A DNA stretch of 49,060 bases, taken from an uncultured Flavobacteriales bacterium. Its GTDB lineage: Bacteria; Bacteroidota; Bacteroidia; UBA10329. Every line of letters begins with the position of its first letter. Position 1 is the stretch's first letter. A program made the translations under genes and the position numbers. The stretch covers positions 1 to 49,060 of the forward strand of contig CALCGD010000084.1 in the NCBI GenBank assembly GCA_937900875.1, read 5' to 3'. A model generated the notes under the pieces. The model searched no databases, was not told the origin of the DNA, and saw nothing but the letters and a program-made list of their open reading frames with translations. Of this stretch, positions 7,183 through 14,936 are shown in pieces.

Positions 7183-8619
7183 ATGCAGAAAATTCTGAAT
7201 TATATCAACGGTCAATTTCTAGAGCCGAATTCTGGAAAATTCTTAGACAATCACAATCCAGCAACAGGCAAGGTTTATTCGTTGATACCAGATTCAGGCG
7301 CAAAAGATGTTGAATTGGCGGTAAGCGCAGCTAAGGCCGCATTCCCGCTTTGGTCTGCTTTAACTCGAGATGAACGCTCTCAGCACATGCTGAATGTTTC
7401 GAGAAGAATAACTGAGCGTTTGGATGAACTGGCAAACGCGGAGTCTACCGATAACGGCAAGCCTGTTTGGTTGGCCACCAAGGTGGATATTCCGAGAGCG
7501 TCTGATAATTTTAAATTCTTTGCCACGGCCATTTTACATGATAGCTCTGAGTTGCACGATGCCGATGGAAAATACCTGAACTACACCTTACGCCAGCCAA
7601 TTGGTGTTGCCGCGTGTATTTCTCCGTGGAATTTACCGTTGTACCTCTTCACTTGGAAAATTGCTCCAGCCTTGGCATCAGGGAACACCGTTGTTGCTAA
7701 GCCTTCGGAGATTACCCCAATGACGGCCTATTTGTTGTCGGAGATTTGCGATGAAGTTGGTTTCCCGAAGGGAGTGTTAAATATCGTTCATGGTTTAGGG
7801 GGCAAAGTTGGGGCCTCGCTCATCGAGCATCCAGATGTTCCGATTATATCGTTCACCGGAGGAACAGAAACGGGGAAAACCATTGCTAGGACAGCCGCGC
7901 CAATGTTCAAGAAACTTTCGTTAGAGCTTGGTGGAAAGAATCCGAACCTCATTTTTGATGATTGCGATTTGGAGAATGCGCTCAGTACAACTCTCAATTC
8001 CAGCTTTGCAAACCAAGGCCAAATTTGTCTCTGCGGGTCTCGAATTTATGTTCAAAAAGGCATTTACGAAGACTTCAAATCTAGGTTTGTAGAGTTGGTA
8101 AAAGGACTTAAAGTTGGAGACCCAAAACAAGCAGATGTAAAACTTGGCGCAGTTGTTTCCAAACCACATTTCGATAAGATTCTGAGCTACATTGAGCTGG
8201 CCAAAGAGGAAGGAGGAACGGTTCTTTGTGGCGGAAAAGAAGCACTAACAGATTTGGGCGGATGGTTTATTGAACCAACCGTAATAGAAGGTCTTTCAGA
8301 AACTTGCAGAACCAATCAGGAGGAAATTTTTGGACCGGTGGTCACTATCCAATCTTTTGAAACGGAAGAGGAGGTTCTTGGTTATGCAAACGGTACCAAG
8401 TATGGGTTGGCATCTACCGTTTGGACTTCGGATTTAACAAAAGCACATCGTGTAGCAGCCAATTTACACACGGGCATTGTTTGGATAAACTGCTGGTTGG
8501 TGCGTGATTTAAGGACTCCTTTTGGCGGTGTAAAACAATCTGGGGTTGGTAGAGAAGGTGGATGGGAGGCCCTTCGCTTTTTTACCGAACCGAAGAATAT
8601 TTGCATACCCCTGCAGTAA
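7183..8619 (+). CDS. Aldehyde dehydrogenase, 2-aminomuconate/2-hydroxymuconate semialdehyde type
   Basis: A 478-residue NAD-dependent aldehyde dehydrogenase. Visible active-site residues are Asn150 (SPWN), the oxyanion and general-base loop around Glu248 (LELGGKNPN), catalytic Cys282 (NQGQIC), Glu in EEIFGPV (about 381) and the C-terminal PFGGVKQSGVGREGG. The overall sequence resembles the branch that oxidises aminomuconate or hydroxymuconate semialdehyde (bacterial AMSDH, vertebrate ALDH8A1). This agrees with the nearby 3-hydroxyanthranilate dioxygenase, two steps earlier in kynurenine catabolism. No ACMSD decarboxylase gene is in the window. The ATG at 7183 was chosen because family homology begins there; the frame upstream overlaps the divergent kinase gene. 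The stop abuts the stop of the converging LEA2-like gene. Confidence 0.9.
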   Translation: MQKILNYINGQFLEPNSGKFLDNHNPATGKVYSLIPDSGAKDVELAVSAAKAAFPLWSALTRDERSQHMLNVSRRITERLDELANAESTDNGKPVWLATKVDIPRASDNFKFFATAILHDSSELHDADGKYLNYTLRQPIGVAACISPWNLPLYLFTWKIAPALASGNTVVAKPSEITPMTAYLLSEICDEVGFPKGVLNIVHGLGGKVGASLIEHPDVPIISFTGGTETGKTIARTAAPMFKKLSLELGGKNPNLIFDDCDLENALSTTLNSSFANQGQICLCGSRIYVQKGIYEDFKSRFVELVKGLKVGDPKQADVKLGAVVSKPHFDKILSYIELAKEEGGTVLCGGKEALTDLGGWFIEPTVIEGLSETCRTNQEEIFGPVVTIQSFETEEEVLGYANGTKYGLASTVWTSDLTKAHRVAANLHTGIVWINCWLVRDLRTPFGGVKQSGVGREGGWEALRFFTEPKNICIPLQ

Positions 8620-9084
8620 CTACGGGTGCAGTTTTAGCGGATACGCTTCTCTAATTCTTACCCGTTGTGAAAACCCTTTTGCCGAGCCAACAACCGAACC
8701 TACTACCTCTATTTCAAGGGTAGTTGGGTCTTTTTTCAGCAGGGAGGTTAGACCCATTAGTAAAGAACCGCTAATAAGTTTCTGAGTGGAGGTACTGACG
8801 GTGATAGTTCTGCTCAAAGAGCTGTTTGCTGGAATCTGTGTGGGTTCTTTGGATTGAGCATTCCCAAGAACATTTCCATTGATTTGTACGGCTAAGTTGT
8901 AGCTCTTTACAGAGATTGGAAAGTTGTTTGGGTTTTCCATTTCAATCTCAAAAGCAATATCGGTTTCTGATTTGAGGGCTTTTTTAATGTCGCAACAGGT
9001 AACTGATTTAACCGTAAGCGGCTCAATTTGCTTGCAGGAGGTAAGCGCAGCGAGAAACACAAAAAGAACCAAACGAATTTTCAT
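8620..9084 (-). CDS. LEA type 2-like lipoprotein
   Basis: A 154-residue lipoprotein. The signal peptide ends in a lipobox (LTSC, Cys at about residue 17). The mature part contains the water-stress/LEA type 2 pattern of alternating strands: IAFEIEMENPNNFPI followed by a second half with PANSSLSRTITVST. Such domains occur in small envelope lipoproteins in many Bacteroidota; their role is unknown. The residues after Cys (KQIEP) do not match the surface-export signal seen in the lipoproteins at 41804-45912, so a periplasmic-facing anchor is more likely. The ATG at 9084 was chosen over a TTG two codons earlier. Its stop directly abuts the stop of the aldehyde dehydrogenase gene. Confidence 0.8.
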   Translation of the reverse strand: MKIRLVLFVFLAALTSCKQIEPLTVKSVTCCDIKKALKSETDIAFEIEMENPNNFPISVKSYNLAVQINGNVLGNAQSKEPTQIPANSSLSRTITVSTSTQKLISGSLLMGLTSLLKKDPTTLEIEVVGSVVGSAKGFSQRVRIREAYPLKLHP

Positions 9085-9140
9085 AGCCAAAATGATGCTT
9101 GTTGCATTGGTAAAACTAAATTAGAGAACTCAAATCCTGT

Positions 9141-11405
9141 ATGGGCAAAGAAATAGATATATCAACTAATACTGAGTTCAAGGACCTTCTCACCGAAAAC
9201 GCGCTGTTGAGAGGAATTTTTGAAGGTGCAACCGATTCAGTTTACGCTAAGGATCTTTATGGCAAATACATTCTAATAAACCAAAAAGGAGCCGAATATT
9301 TTGAACGGCCAATACATGAAATTATTGGCAAAACGGATGTAGCTTTAGTTGGGGAAGTCGCAGGTAGATCAATAATGGATCATGATAAGGTGCTATTTGA
9401 AACCGAACAACCCGTATCCTATGAAACTCGAGGAACGTTTGAAGTTGGCGAGCGCTATTTTTCAACCTCGAAATCTCCGTTTCGTGATAAAACCGGGAAA
9501 GTTATTGGGTTAGTTGGGATATCAAGAGATGTAAGTCAGACTAGATTGGCTAAGGCCAAGTATGAATTCATTTTTGAGAATGCACCAATTGCTTTTTGGG
9601 AAGAAGACTTTTCGGAAGTTAAAATCTACCTAGATGGATTGAAAGCCAAAGGGGTGAAAGATTTTTTAAGGCACTTTAAAGAAAACATCGATTCGTTGGA
9701 AAAATGCATTGACCTTATCAAGGTTACTAATGTAAATAAGAGTACTGAAGAAATGCACGGTGCCAGTGGCAAAAGGAAAAGCATATCGCATGTAGGCAGA
9801 AATTTCACTAGGGAGTCCGAGAAAATTTTCTTGGAGGAGTTTGTAGCACTAGCAGAGGGAGTAACTTCCTATCAGTCAGAGGCATCTATCGTTGATTCTA
9901 ATGGTGAGGTACTGCACGTTTTGTTCAATCTCAACGTGCTGCCGGGCCATGAAGAAACGATGTCATTGGTTCTTATTTCAGTAGTAGATGTTACGGAGTC
10001 TCGCACAATGGCAAGCGAACTCTCAAATATTAAGCATAGATACCAGAGCATTGTCGAGGAGCAAACGGAAATGATTTGCCGTGTTGACCCTACTGCAAAA
10101 ATTCAGTTTCGAAACTTTGCGTTTAACCGGTTTTTCAGCTTTAAGGATTTAGGAAAAGACATGCGATTTAGTACGCTTTTCCCCCCAGCAGAACTACAGC
10201 GTTGCCAACGAAATTTAGAAGCACTAACTGTTAGGAGTCCTACTGGAATTTGGGAATATCGAAATTTCGATAGTACAGGCAATTTGGTTTGGCAAGAATG
10301 GTCGGTTACAGCCTTTTACGGCAAATCAGGTATTCTTTTAGGGTATCAGGCGGTAGGTAAAGATGTGACGGGTCGTAAGTTGGCTCAGGAGGCTTTGGAA
10401 GCGTCTGAAGCTAGATGGAGGTCAGTAATCGAAAACGCTGATGACATCATAATGACAGTGAATTCTGAGGGCTATATCATTTCGATGAACCAAAGCAGGG
10501 AAGTTCCGAAAGATGTTAAATGGACTGGGAAAACAATTCCCGAGATAATGCTACCAGAAAATGCTTCAAAAGCGATGAAGCTCGTCAATAAGGTTTTTGC
10601 AACCGGCAACCCTATCAAAACCGAAGTAAAATTTGCTAGTAGGACAGGAAGGTATTCCACGTTTGGAATTGCATTGTCGCCCATTTTTAGCGGAAAACGA
10701 GTCATAACAGTAATCTGTATTGCCAGAAATATATCTGATATTAAAGAGCTGGAAAAACAAAGTAGGGATGCACTAATTCAGGGGCAGGAAAATGAAAGAA
10801 CTAGAATATCTCAAGAGTTACATGACGGACTAGGACAATTGTTCACGGCTATAAAATTGAATTTGCAAGACCTCAGGTCTAGCTTAAAAGAAAATCATGA
10901 AAGCAATGTCTGGGAAAAGATTGAAGGGTTAGAAAATAATATTGGAACAGCATTTAGCGAGGTAAAAACCATCTCCAGAAACCTTATGCCGGATGTATTA
11001 AGGCAATTTGGGCTTAAACCGGCTCTCCAGGATCTAATCGATTCGATGAACGCTTCGGTAGACTTGTCAATCTCGTTGGAAATAGTTGATTACAAGAACA
11101 GGTTTTCTCCAGAATTAGAAAAAGCCTTATTTAGAATAAGCCAAGAGCTTGTAAATAATGCAATTCGCCATGGTAAGCCCACAAACATCTTTGTACAACT
11201 TATCAATCATGAGGATTCTATGGTTTTAATGGTTGAAGATGATGGAATAGGGTTTAACTTAGACAAAATGACAGCAGGCTTTGGTATCAGAAATGTCGTG
11301 TCTAGAGCTGATGTTTTTGAAGGTTCGGTAGACATCGACTCCGCACCAGGAAAAGGAACAGTAGTAACGGTTGAGATACCTTTATCCCATACAACAGAAA
11401 AATGA
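9141..11405 (+). CDS. Multi-PAS sensor histidine kinase (HisKA_3 type)
   Basis: A 754-residue soluble sensor kinase without a predicted membrane segment. It starts with a clear PAS domain (about 15-135; FEGATDSVYAKDLYGKYILI, closing with GISRDVSQT). Three more PAS-like modules follow: a divergent one (about 140-290), one at 300-420 (ending in GKDVTGRKLAQEA) and one at 425-540. The kinase core is of the NarX/LiaS type, with HisKA_3 phospho-acceptor His561 in SQELHDGLGQLFTA and an ATPase near the C-terminus (ELVNNAIRHG, VEDDGIGF, GFGIRNVVSRA). The cytoplasmic PAS sensors imply a small ligand, redox or light signal, which the sequence does not identify. The 3' end overlaps the regulator gene by 4 bases. 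Confidence 0.93.
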   Translation: MGKEIDISTNTEFKDLLTENALLRGIFEGATDSVYAKDLYGKYILINQKGAEYFERPIHEIIGKTDVALVGEVAGRSIMDHDKVLFETEQPVSYETRGTFEVGERYFSTSKSPFRDKTGKVIGLVGISRDVSQTRLAKAKYEFIFENAPIAFWEEDFSEVKIYLDGLKAKGVKDFLRHFKENIDSLEKCIDLIKVTNVNKSTEEMHGASGKRKSISHVGRNFTRESEKIFLEEFVALAEGVTSYQSEASIVDSNGEVLHVLFNLNVLPGHEETMSLVLISVVDVTESRTMASELSNIKHRYQSIVEEQTEMICRVDPTAKIQFRNFAFNRFFSFKDLGKDMRFSTLFPPAELQRCQRNLEALTVRSPTGIWEYRNFDSTGNLVWQEWSVTAFYGKSGILLGYQAVGKDVTGRKLAQEALEASEARWRSVIENADDIIMTVNSEGYIISMNQSREVPKDVKWTGKTIPEIMLPENASKAMKLVNKVFATGNPIKTEVKFASRTGRYSTFGIALSPIFSGKRVITVICIARNISDIKELEKQSRDALIQGQENERTRISQELHDGLGQLFTAIKLNLQDLRSSLKENHESNVWEKIEGLENNIGTAFSEVKTISRNLMPDVLRQFGLKPALQDLIDSMNASVDLSISLEIVDYKNRFSPELEKALFRISQELVNNAIRHGKPTNIFVQLINHEDSMVLMVEDDGIGFNLDKMTAGFGIRNVVSRADVFEGSVDIDSAPGKGTVVTVEIPLSHTTEK

Positions 11406-12034
11406 TAAGAGTATTAATAGTAGACGACCACGAAATGATAAGAAATGGCTTGTCGTCTTTACTCCGAGGTGAACCAGACATTCATGTGGTTGAAATGGCA
11501 CAAAACGGTGCAGAAGCAGTTGAAATCTGTGCTTCAAAAGAAATTGATGTTGCATTAATGGACATTATGATGCCCATTATGAATGGCGTGGAAGCCACTA
11601 GACTTATTAAAGAAAAAAGCCCGTCAACAAGAATACTTGCGGTTACCATTAACGATGAGCCGAGGTTTATCAAAGAGGTTCTTCAGGCGGGAGCTTCCGG
11701 TTATATTTTAAAGCACTCAACTAAAGACGAAATCATCAGGGCCATTAAAGATGTGGCACTAAGCAAGCACCATTTTAGCAATGATGTTTTAGATAAAATT
11801 TCAAGCGAGTTCACTCGATCTAGCAGGACCAAAGGGCCAATGCTCACCAAAAAAGAGGAAGAGGTTTTACGCTTCATTGCCCAAGAATTTACCAATCAGG
11901 AAATTGCCGATAAACTCAATTGCGGCATTCGAACTGTGGATACGCATAAGAGAAACCTCATTAAAAAACTTGAGGTAAAGAATGTGGTTGGACTTGTTAA
12001 ATACGCCATTAAAATGGGCGTTGTGGGCAGTTAG
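11402..12034 (+). CDS. NarL/FixJ-family response regulator
   Basis: Cognate regulator of the preceding PAS kinase, translationally coupled through an ATGA overlap. The receiver domain has Asp8/Asp9, phospho-acceptor Asp54 (ALMDIMMP), Thr82 and Lys104 (GYILK). The C-terminal LuxR-type helix-turn-helix (about 145-205) includes LTKKEEEVLRFIAQEFTNQE and the recognition helix IRTVDTHKRNLIKKL. Length (210 residues) is normal. The stop lies one base from the stop of the converging TonB-dependent receptor gene. Confidence 0.94.
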   Translation: MIRVLIVDDHEMIRNGLSSLLRGEPDIHVVEMAQNGAEAVEICASKEIDVALMDIMMPIMNGVEATRLIKEKSPSTRILAVTINDEPRFIKEVLQAGASGYILKHSTKDEIIRAIKDVALSKHHFSNDVLDKISSEFTRSSRTKGPMLTKKEEEVLRFIAQEFTNQEIADKLNCGIRTVDTHKRNLIKKLEVKNVVGLVKYAIKMGVVGS

Positions 12035-12035
12035 T

Positions 12036-14498
12036 TTAAAACAGAATTTTGTACTGGAGTAACGGATAAATTCCAAGCTGATTTACGTTAACCAAGCTGT
12101 TATCCTTTGCATTGTATGTTGCATAAAGAGGATTCGCTTTATCTGTAACGTTCTGAACAGAAGCAGAGAATTCTTGAGTCAGTTTTGGTCTGCTCATTCG
12201 GTAAGCCAACCCAAGGTCTAACCTATAATAAGGCTCAAACTGGCTTGAGTACGCTTGAGAGTCATCGTAAATGGCTCTTTTAGCTATGGCAGATGCATCC
12301 AAATCTAGAGGGGTGTAACGTGCTCCTCCAGCAATGGTAAATTTCACATCAAATTTCAGCGAGTGTTGAGTAGCTTTTTTCAAAGCCTGTTGCTTTTCCC
12401 ATCGCATCAATTTCCTTTCGCTAAGCCCTTCTTTTGGCAGTTTTACTTTTGGGTTTTTTCGCTTCAATTTCAACTCGTATCCTCCCAAAACATTCACCAC
12501 ATAGTTGCCATTAAAAATGGTGTTACGCTCAACCCCGTCTCCGCCAGTATATCTAGAATCGTATAATGAAGCGGTCAGCAGCCAATAATACCCCTTAGTC
12601 AAAAACTTTTCGAATGTTAGCTCAATACCGTAGTTGGTACCAGTGCCTCCGTTTACCAACATGTCTGGTCCGCCTTCAGAAAAACTACCCACATTAAGCG
12701 AAGAGTAGGAGCTGCTGTCGCCACCGATTCCAGCATTGTAGATGTACTGATAATACGCCTCAGCCTTAAATCGCATATCGAAGGGCAACGACCAATCGTA
12801 CCCTAAAACAAGATGGTGGCTCTTTGTAAAACCGAGGTTAGTATTGGGCATTTCTTTATTGCCTATCGAATCTTCAACCACTAAAAAGTACTTATCTAAA
12901 GAAGCCATTTGGCTATGAAGGCCGTAAGCCACAGAAATCTTATGTCTTGGATTCAGTTTCCACTGTAATCCCCAGCGAGGTTCAATAGCATAAGACCCAT
13001 TTAGCGTTAGCACTTGGGCATGAACACCGGTGTTCATTGTCCAAGTATCGCTCCACCGCCACTGCCATTGGCCGTAGGGTTGAAGAAGACCTGTAACACC
13101 ATCAAAATCCGTTAATGTTTCATATCGATTCCAAGTTGGAATAAATGCGCTGTCTTGTAAAATGGAGTAGAAGACGGTGCTGCGAAACCCTACTTGCAAG
13201 TTGTGCTTGGCGCTAAACTTTTTCTTGTAAAAGAAGGAGGTTTGAATACGGTGATCTTGAAAATTCTGTCGGTACCAATCAAATGGGTTGAGCGTGTTTA
13301 AATCGACACTATCCACTCTATCTTGATTGAGCTGAGTGCTGACAGCTAGAGTGAGCTTGGTGTACGAATTATTGCTGAAGAGGAATGTGTGTCCAAATCC
13401 GATAAACCCCGTTTTGGTACGGTCATAAACATCTATGTTTCCTTGGGTGTAAAAGTTGTTTTCATTGGTATCGGCTTTGCTCGCAATGAATTCAATACTG
13501 CTCATTCCACCCATCCCAAATAGCTCAAAAATCCCAGCCTTTTTGGTTGGAACTCGAACTTTAAAGCTTAAATCCGTGTACTGCGGGGTTGCATCACCAG
13601 TGCCAAAATCTACCCCGCCAAGTTTGAACAATGCAAGCGTAGAATACCTGAAATTGATGAGGTAGGAAGCACCGCTCTTTTTAGAAAACGGACCTTCAGC
13701 GCCCAACTCCACGCCATTGAATCCTATCTGACCAAGAAACTCATGTTTTTCGTTGTTTCCGTGCCGCATTCTAAGGTCGAATACACCGGAAATTCCGTTG
13801 CCATATTCTGACGGGAAGGCACCCGTTAAAAAATCGGAATTAGACAAAACATTGCTGTTAAGCATACTAACTGGGCCGCCTGTTGAGCCTAGATTTCCAA
13901 AGTGATTTGGGTTTGGAATGTCTACCCCTTCTAACCTCCACAAAAGCCCAGTGGGCGAGTTTCCTCTAATTACAATGTCGTTGGTGGCATCATTTGCACC
14001 GCGTACTCCAGCAAAGTTTGTAGCCATTCTCGAAACGTCATTTCTGGTGCCAGCATATCGTTCTGCTTCTTCGGTAGAAAATACTCTTGCAGAAACAGTA
14101 GTCATCGAATTAATCACCTCTTCCTTTCTTTTGGAAGCAGAAACAACAACCTCTGCTTGTTTCATAACGCGTTCCACCATCTGAATTTTCAGGACCAATT
14201 CTTTGCCACTAAAAAGTTCCACTCCAGATACGATACGAGGTTCGTAACCGAGATAAGTCACCTGAATATCGTGTCTGCCAACATTTACCTTGTCCAGCTT
14301 AAATTTGCCATCAAGATCTGTAGTGGTTCCTATAAGTGGGTCGCTATTGAGTAGAACTACAGAGGCACCAATAATTGGCATTTTACCTTCCCCATCTTCT
14401 ACCACACCACGAATTGTTTGTGTTTGAGCAAACAGCAAACTCGGAAGCAGTAGCTGAAGCAGTAGGAGACCGAAAACTATATGTGCAAAGCGGGGCAT
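12036..14498 (-). CDS. TonB-dependent outer-membrane receptor
   Basis: An 820-residue outer-membrane protein. A signal peptide (MPRFAHIVFGLLLLQLLLPS, cleavage after FAQ) leads to a carboxypeptidase-regulatory-like beta domain (about 28-110; IRGVVEDGEGKMPIIGASV), a plug domain (about 125-235; RNDVSRMATNFAGVRGANDA, IVIRGNSPTGLLWRLEGVDI) and a 22-strand-type barrel ending in the expected aromatic residue (LLQYKILF). It should import a large or scarce nutrient using TonB energy. No SusD-like partner or degradative enzyme is next to it, so the substrate is unknown and a glycan-utilisation locus is not supported. The ATG at 14498 was preferred to a GTG three codons upstream. Confidence 0.92.
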   Translation of the reverse strand: MPRFAHIVFGLLLLQLLLPSLLFAQTQTIRGVVEDGEGKMPIIGASVVLLNSDPLIGTTTDLDGKFKLDKVNVGRHDIQVTYLGYEPRIVSGVELFSGKELVLKIQMVERVMKQAEVVVSASKRKEEVINSMTTVSARVFSTEEAERYAGTRNDVSRMATNFAGVRGANDATNDIVIRGNSPTGLLWRLEGVDIPNPNHFGNLGSTGGPVSMLNSNVLSNSDFLTGAFPSEYGNGISGVFDLRMRHGNNEKHEFLGQIGFNGVELGAEGPFSKKSGASYLINFRYSTLALFKLGGVDFGTGDATPQYTDLSFKVRVPTKKAGIFELFGMGGMSSIEFIASKADTNENNFYTQGNIDVYDRTKTGFIGFGHTFLFSNNSYTKLTLAVSTQLNQDRVDSVDLNTLNPFDWYRQNFQDHRIQTSFFYKKKFSAKHNLQVGFRSTVFYSILQDSAFIPTWNRYETLTDFDGVTGLLQPYGQWQWRWSDTWTMNTGVHAQVLTLNGSYAIEPRWGLQWKLNPRHKISVAYGLHSQMASLDKYFLVVEDSIGNKEMPNTNLGFTKSHHLVLGYDWSLPFDMRFKAEAYYQYIYNAGIGGDSSSYSSLNVGSFSEGGPDMLVNGGTGTNYGIELTFEKFLTKGYYWLLTASLYDSRYTGGDGVERNTIFNGNYVVNVLGGYELKLKRKNPKVKLPKEGLSERKLMRWEKQQALKKATQHSLKFDVKFTIAGGARYTPLDLDASAIAKRAIYDDSQAYSSQFEPYYRLDLGLAYRMSRPKLTQEFSASVQNVTDKANPLYATYNAKDNSLVNVNQLGIYPLLQYKILF

Positions 14499-14506
14499 GA
14501 GGAGCA

Positions 14507-14514
14507 CAAAATTA
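14507..14514 (-). promoter_or_regulatory. -7 box of the TonB-dependent receptor gene
   Basis: Minus strand reads TAATTTTG, matching TAnnTTTG, and ends 8 bases before the ATG at 14498. The transcript would have a leader of only about 4-6 bases. No matching -33 element was evident. Confidence 0.4.
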
Positions 14515-14764
14515 CAGTTTGTGGGTTCAACGGAATACGATGATTAGTGTAAACATCATTTAAAGAAAGTTGTTTGCCGATACGAAGGCGAGTAGTAGGT
14601 TAGAAAGCGACAAAATAGATGCCGAAATACTTCACCGGTTTTTAGCGATGCTCGAAAAAATGAAAGTGCCGATTAGTTTGCTTTGGTTGTCAACTAGTCT
14701 ACATTCAAACAGAGACTTTCTCTGATTCAGTCAGCAATAGAATTTCCTTTGAATTAATGTTTTT

Positions 14765-14914
14765 TTACCTCCACCATCTAAGTGGGTTCAACTTTTTGAA
14801 GCTGCTTTCTGGGTCTCCTCCAGGTCCGAACGACATCAAGACCATGGAGATTTCATTATCAATGGTGACTTTCTTAACCTCTGGCTTTTTATACGTTTTC
14901 TTCTTGGTGTTCAT
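14765..14914 (-). CDS. Small conserved-looking peptide, 49 residues
   Basis: The ATG at 14914 gives a 49-residue peptide: a basic, Lys-rich N-terminus (MNTKKKTYKKPEVKKVT), a central IDNEISMVLMS core, then FGPGGDPE and an Arg/Trp-rich end (LRWWR). The pattern KKP-x-(V/I)-x(4-6)-IDNEIS resembles, from memory, short uncharacterised peptides frequent in Bacteroidota. I know no established function. It begins 22 bases after the stop of the 1529-residue T9SS protein on the same strand, so the two are probably co-transcribed. It lacks a signal peptide. A leader-peptide-like or regulatory role is possible but unproven. Confidence 0.6.
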   Translation of the reverse strand: MNTKKKTYKKPEVKKVTIDNEISMVLMSFGPGGDPESSFKKLNPLRWWR

Positions 14915-14936
14915 GGGTTCGCGGTTTAAAAAGATT

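Noticed and set aside
12036-14498. Possible glycan-utilisation locus around the TonB-dependent receptor.
   Set aside because: There is no SusD-like gene, glycoside hydrolase or matching regulator next to it, so only a generic receptor is supported.
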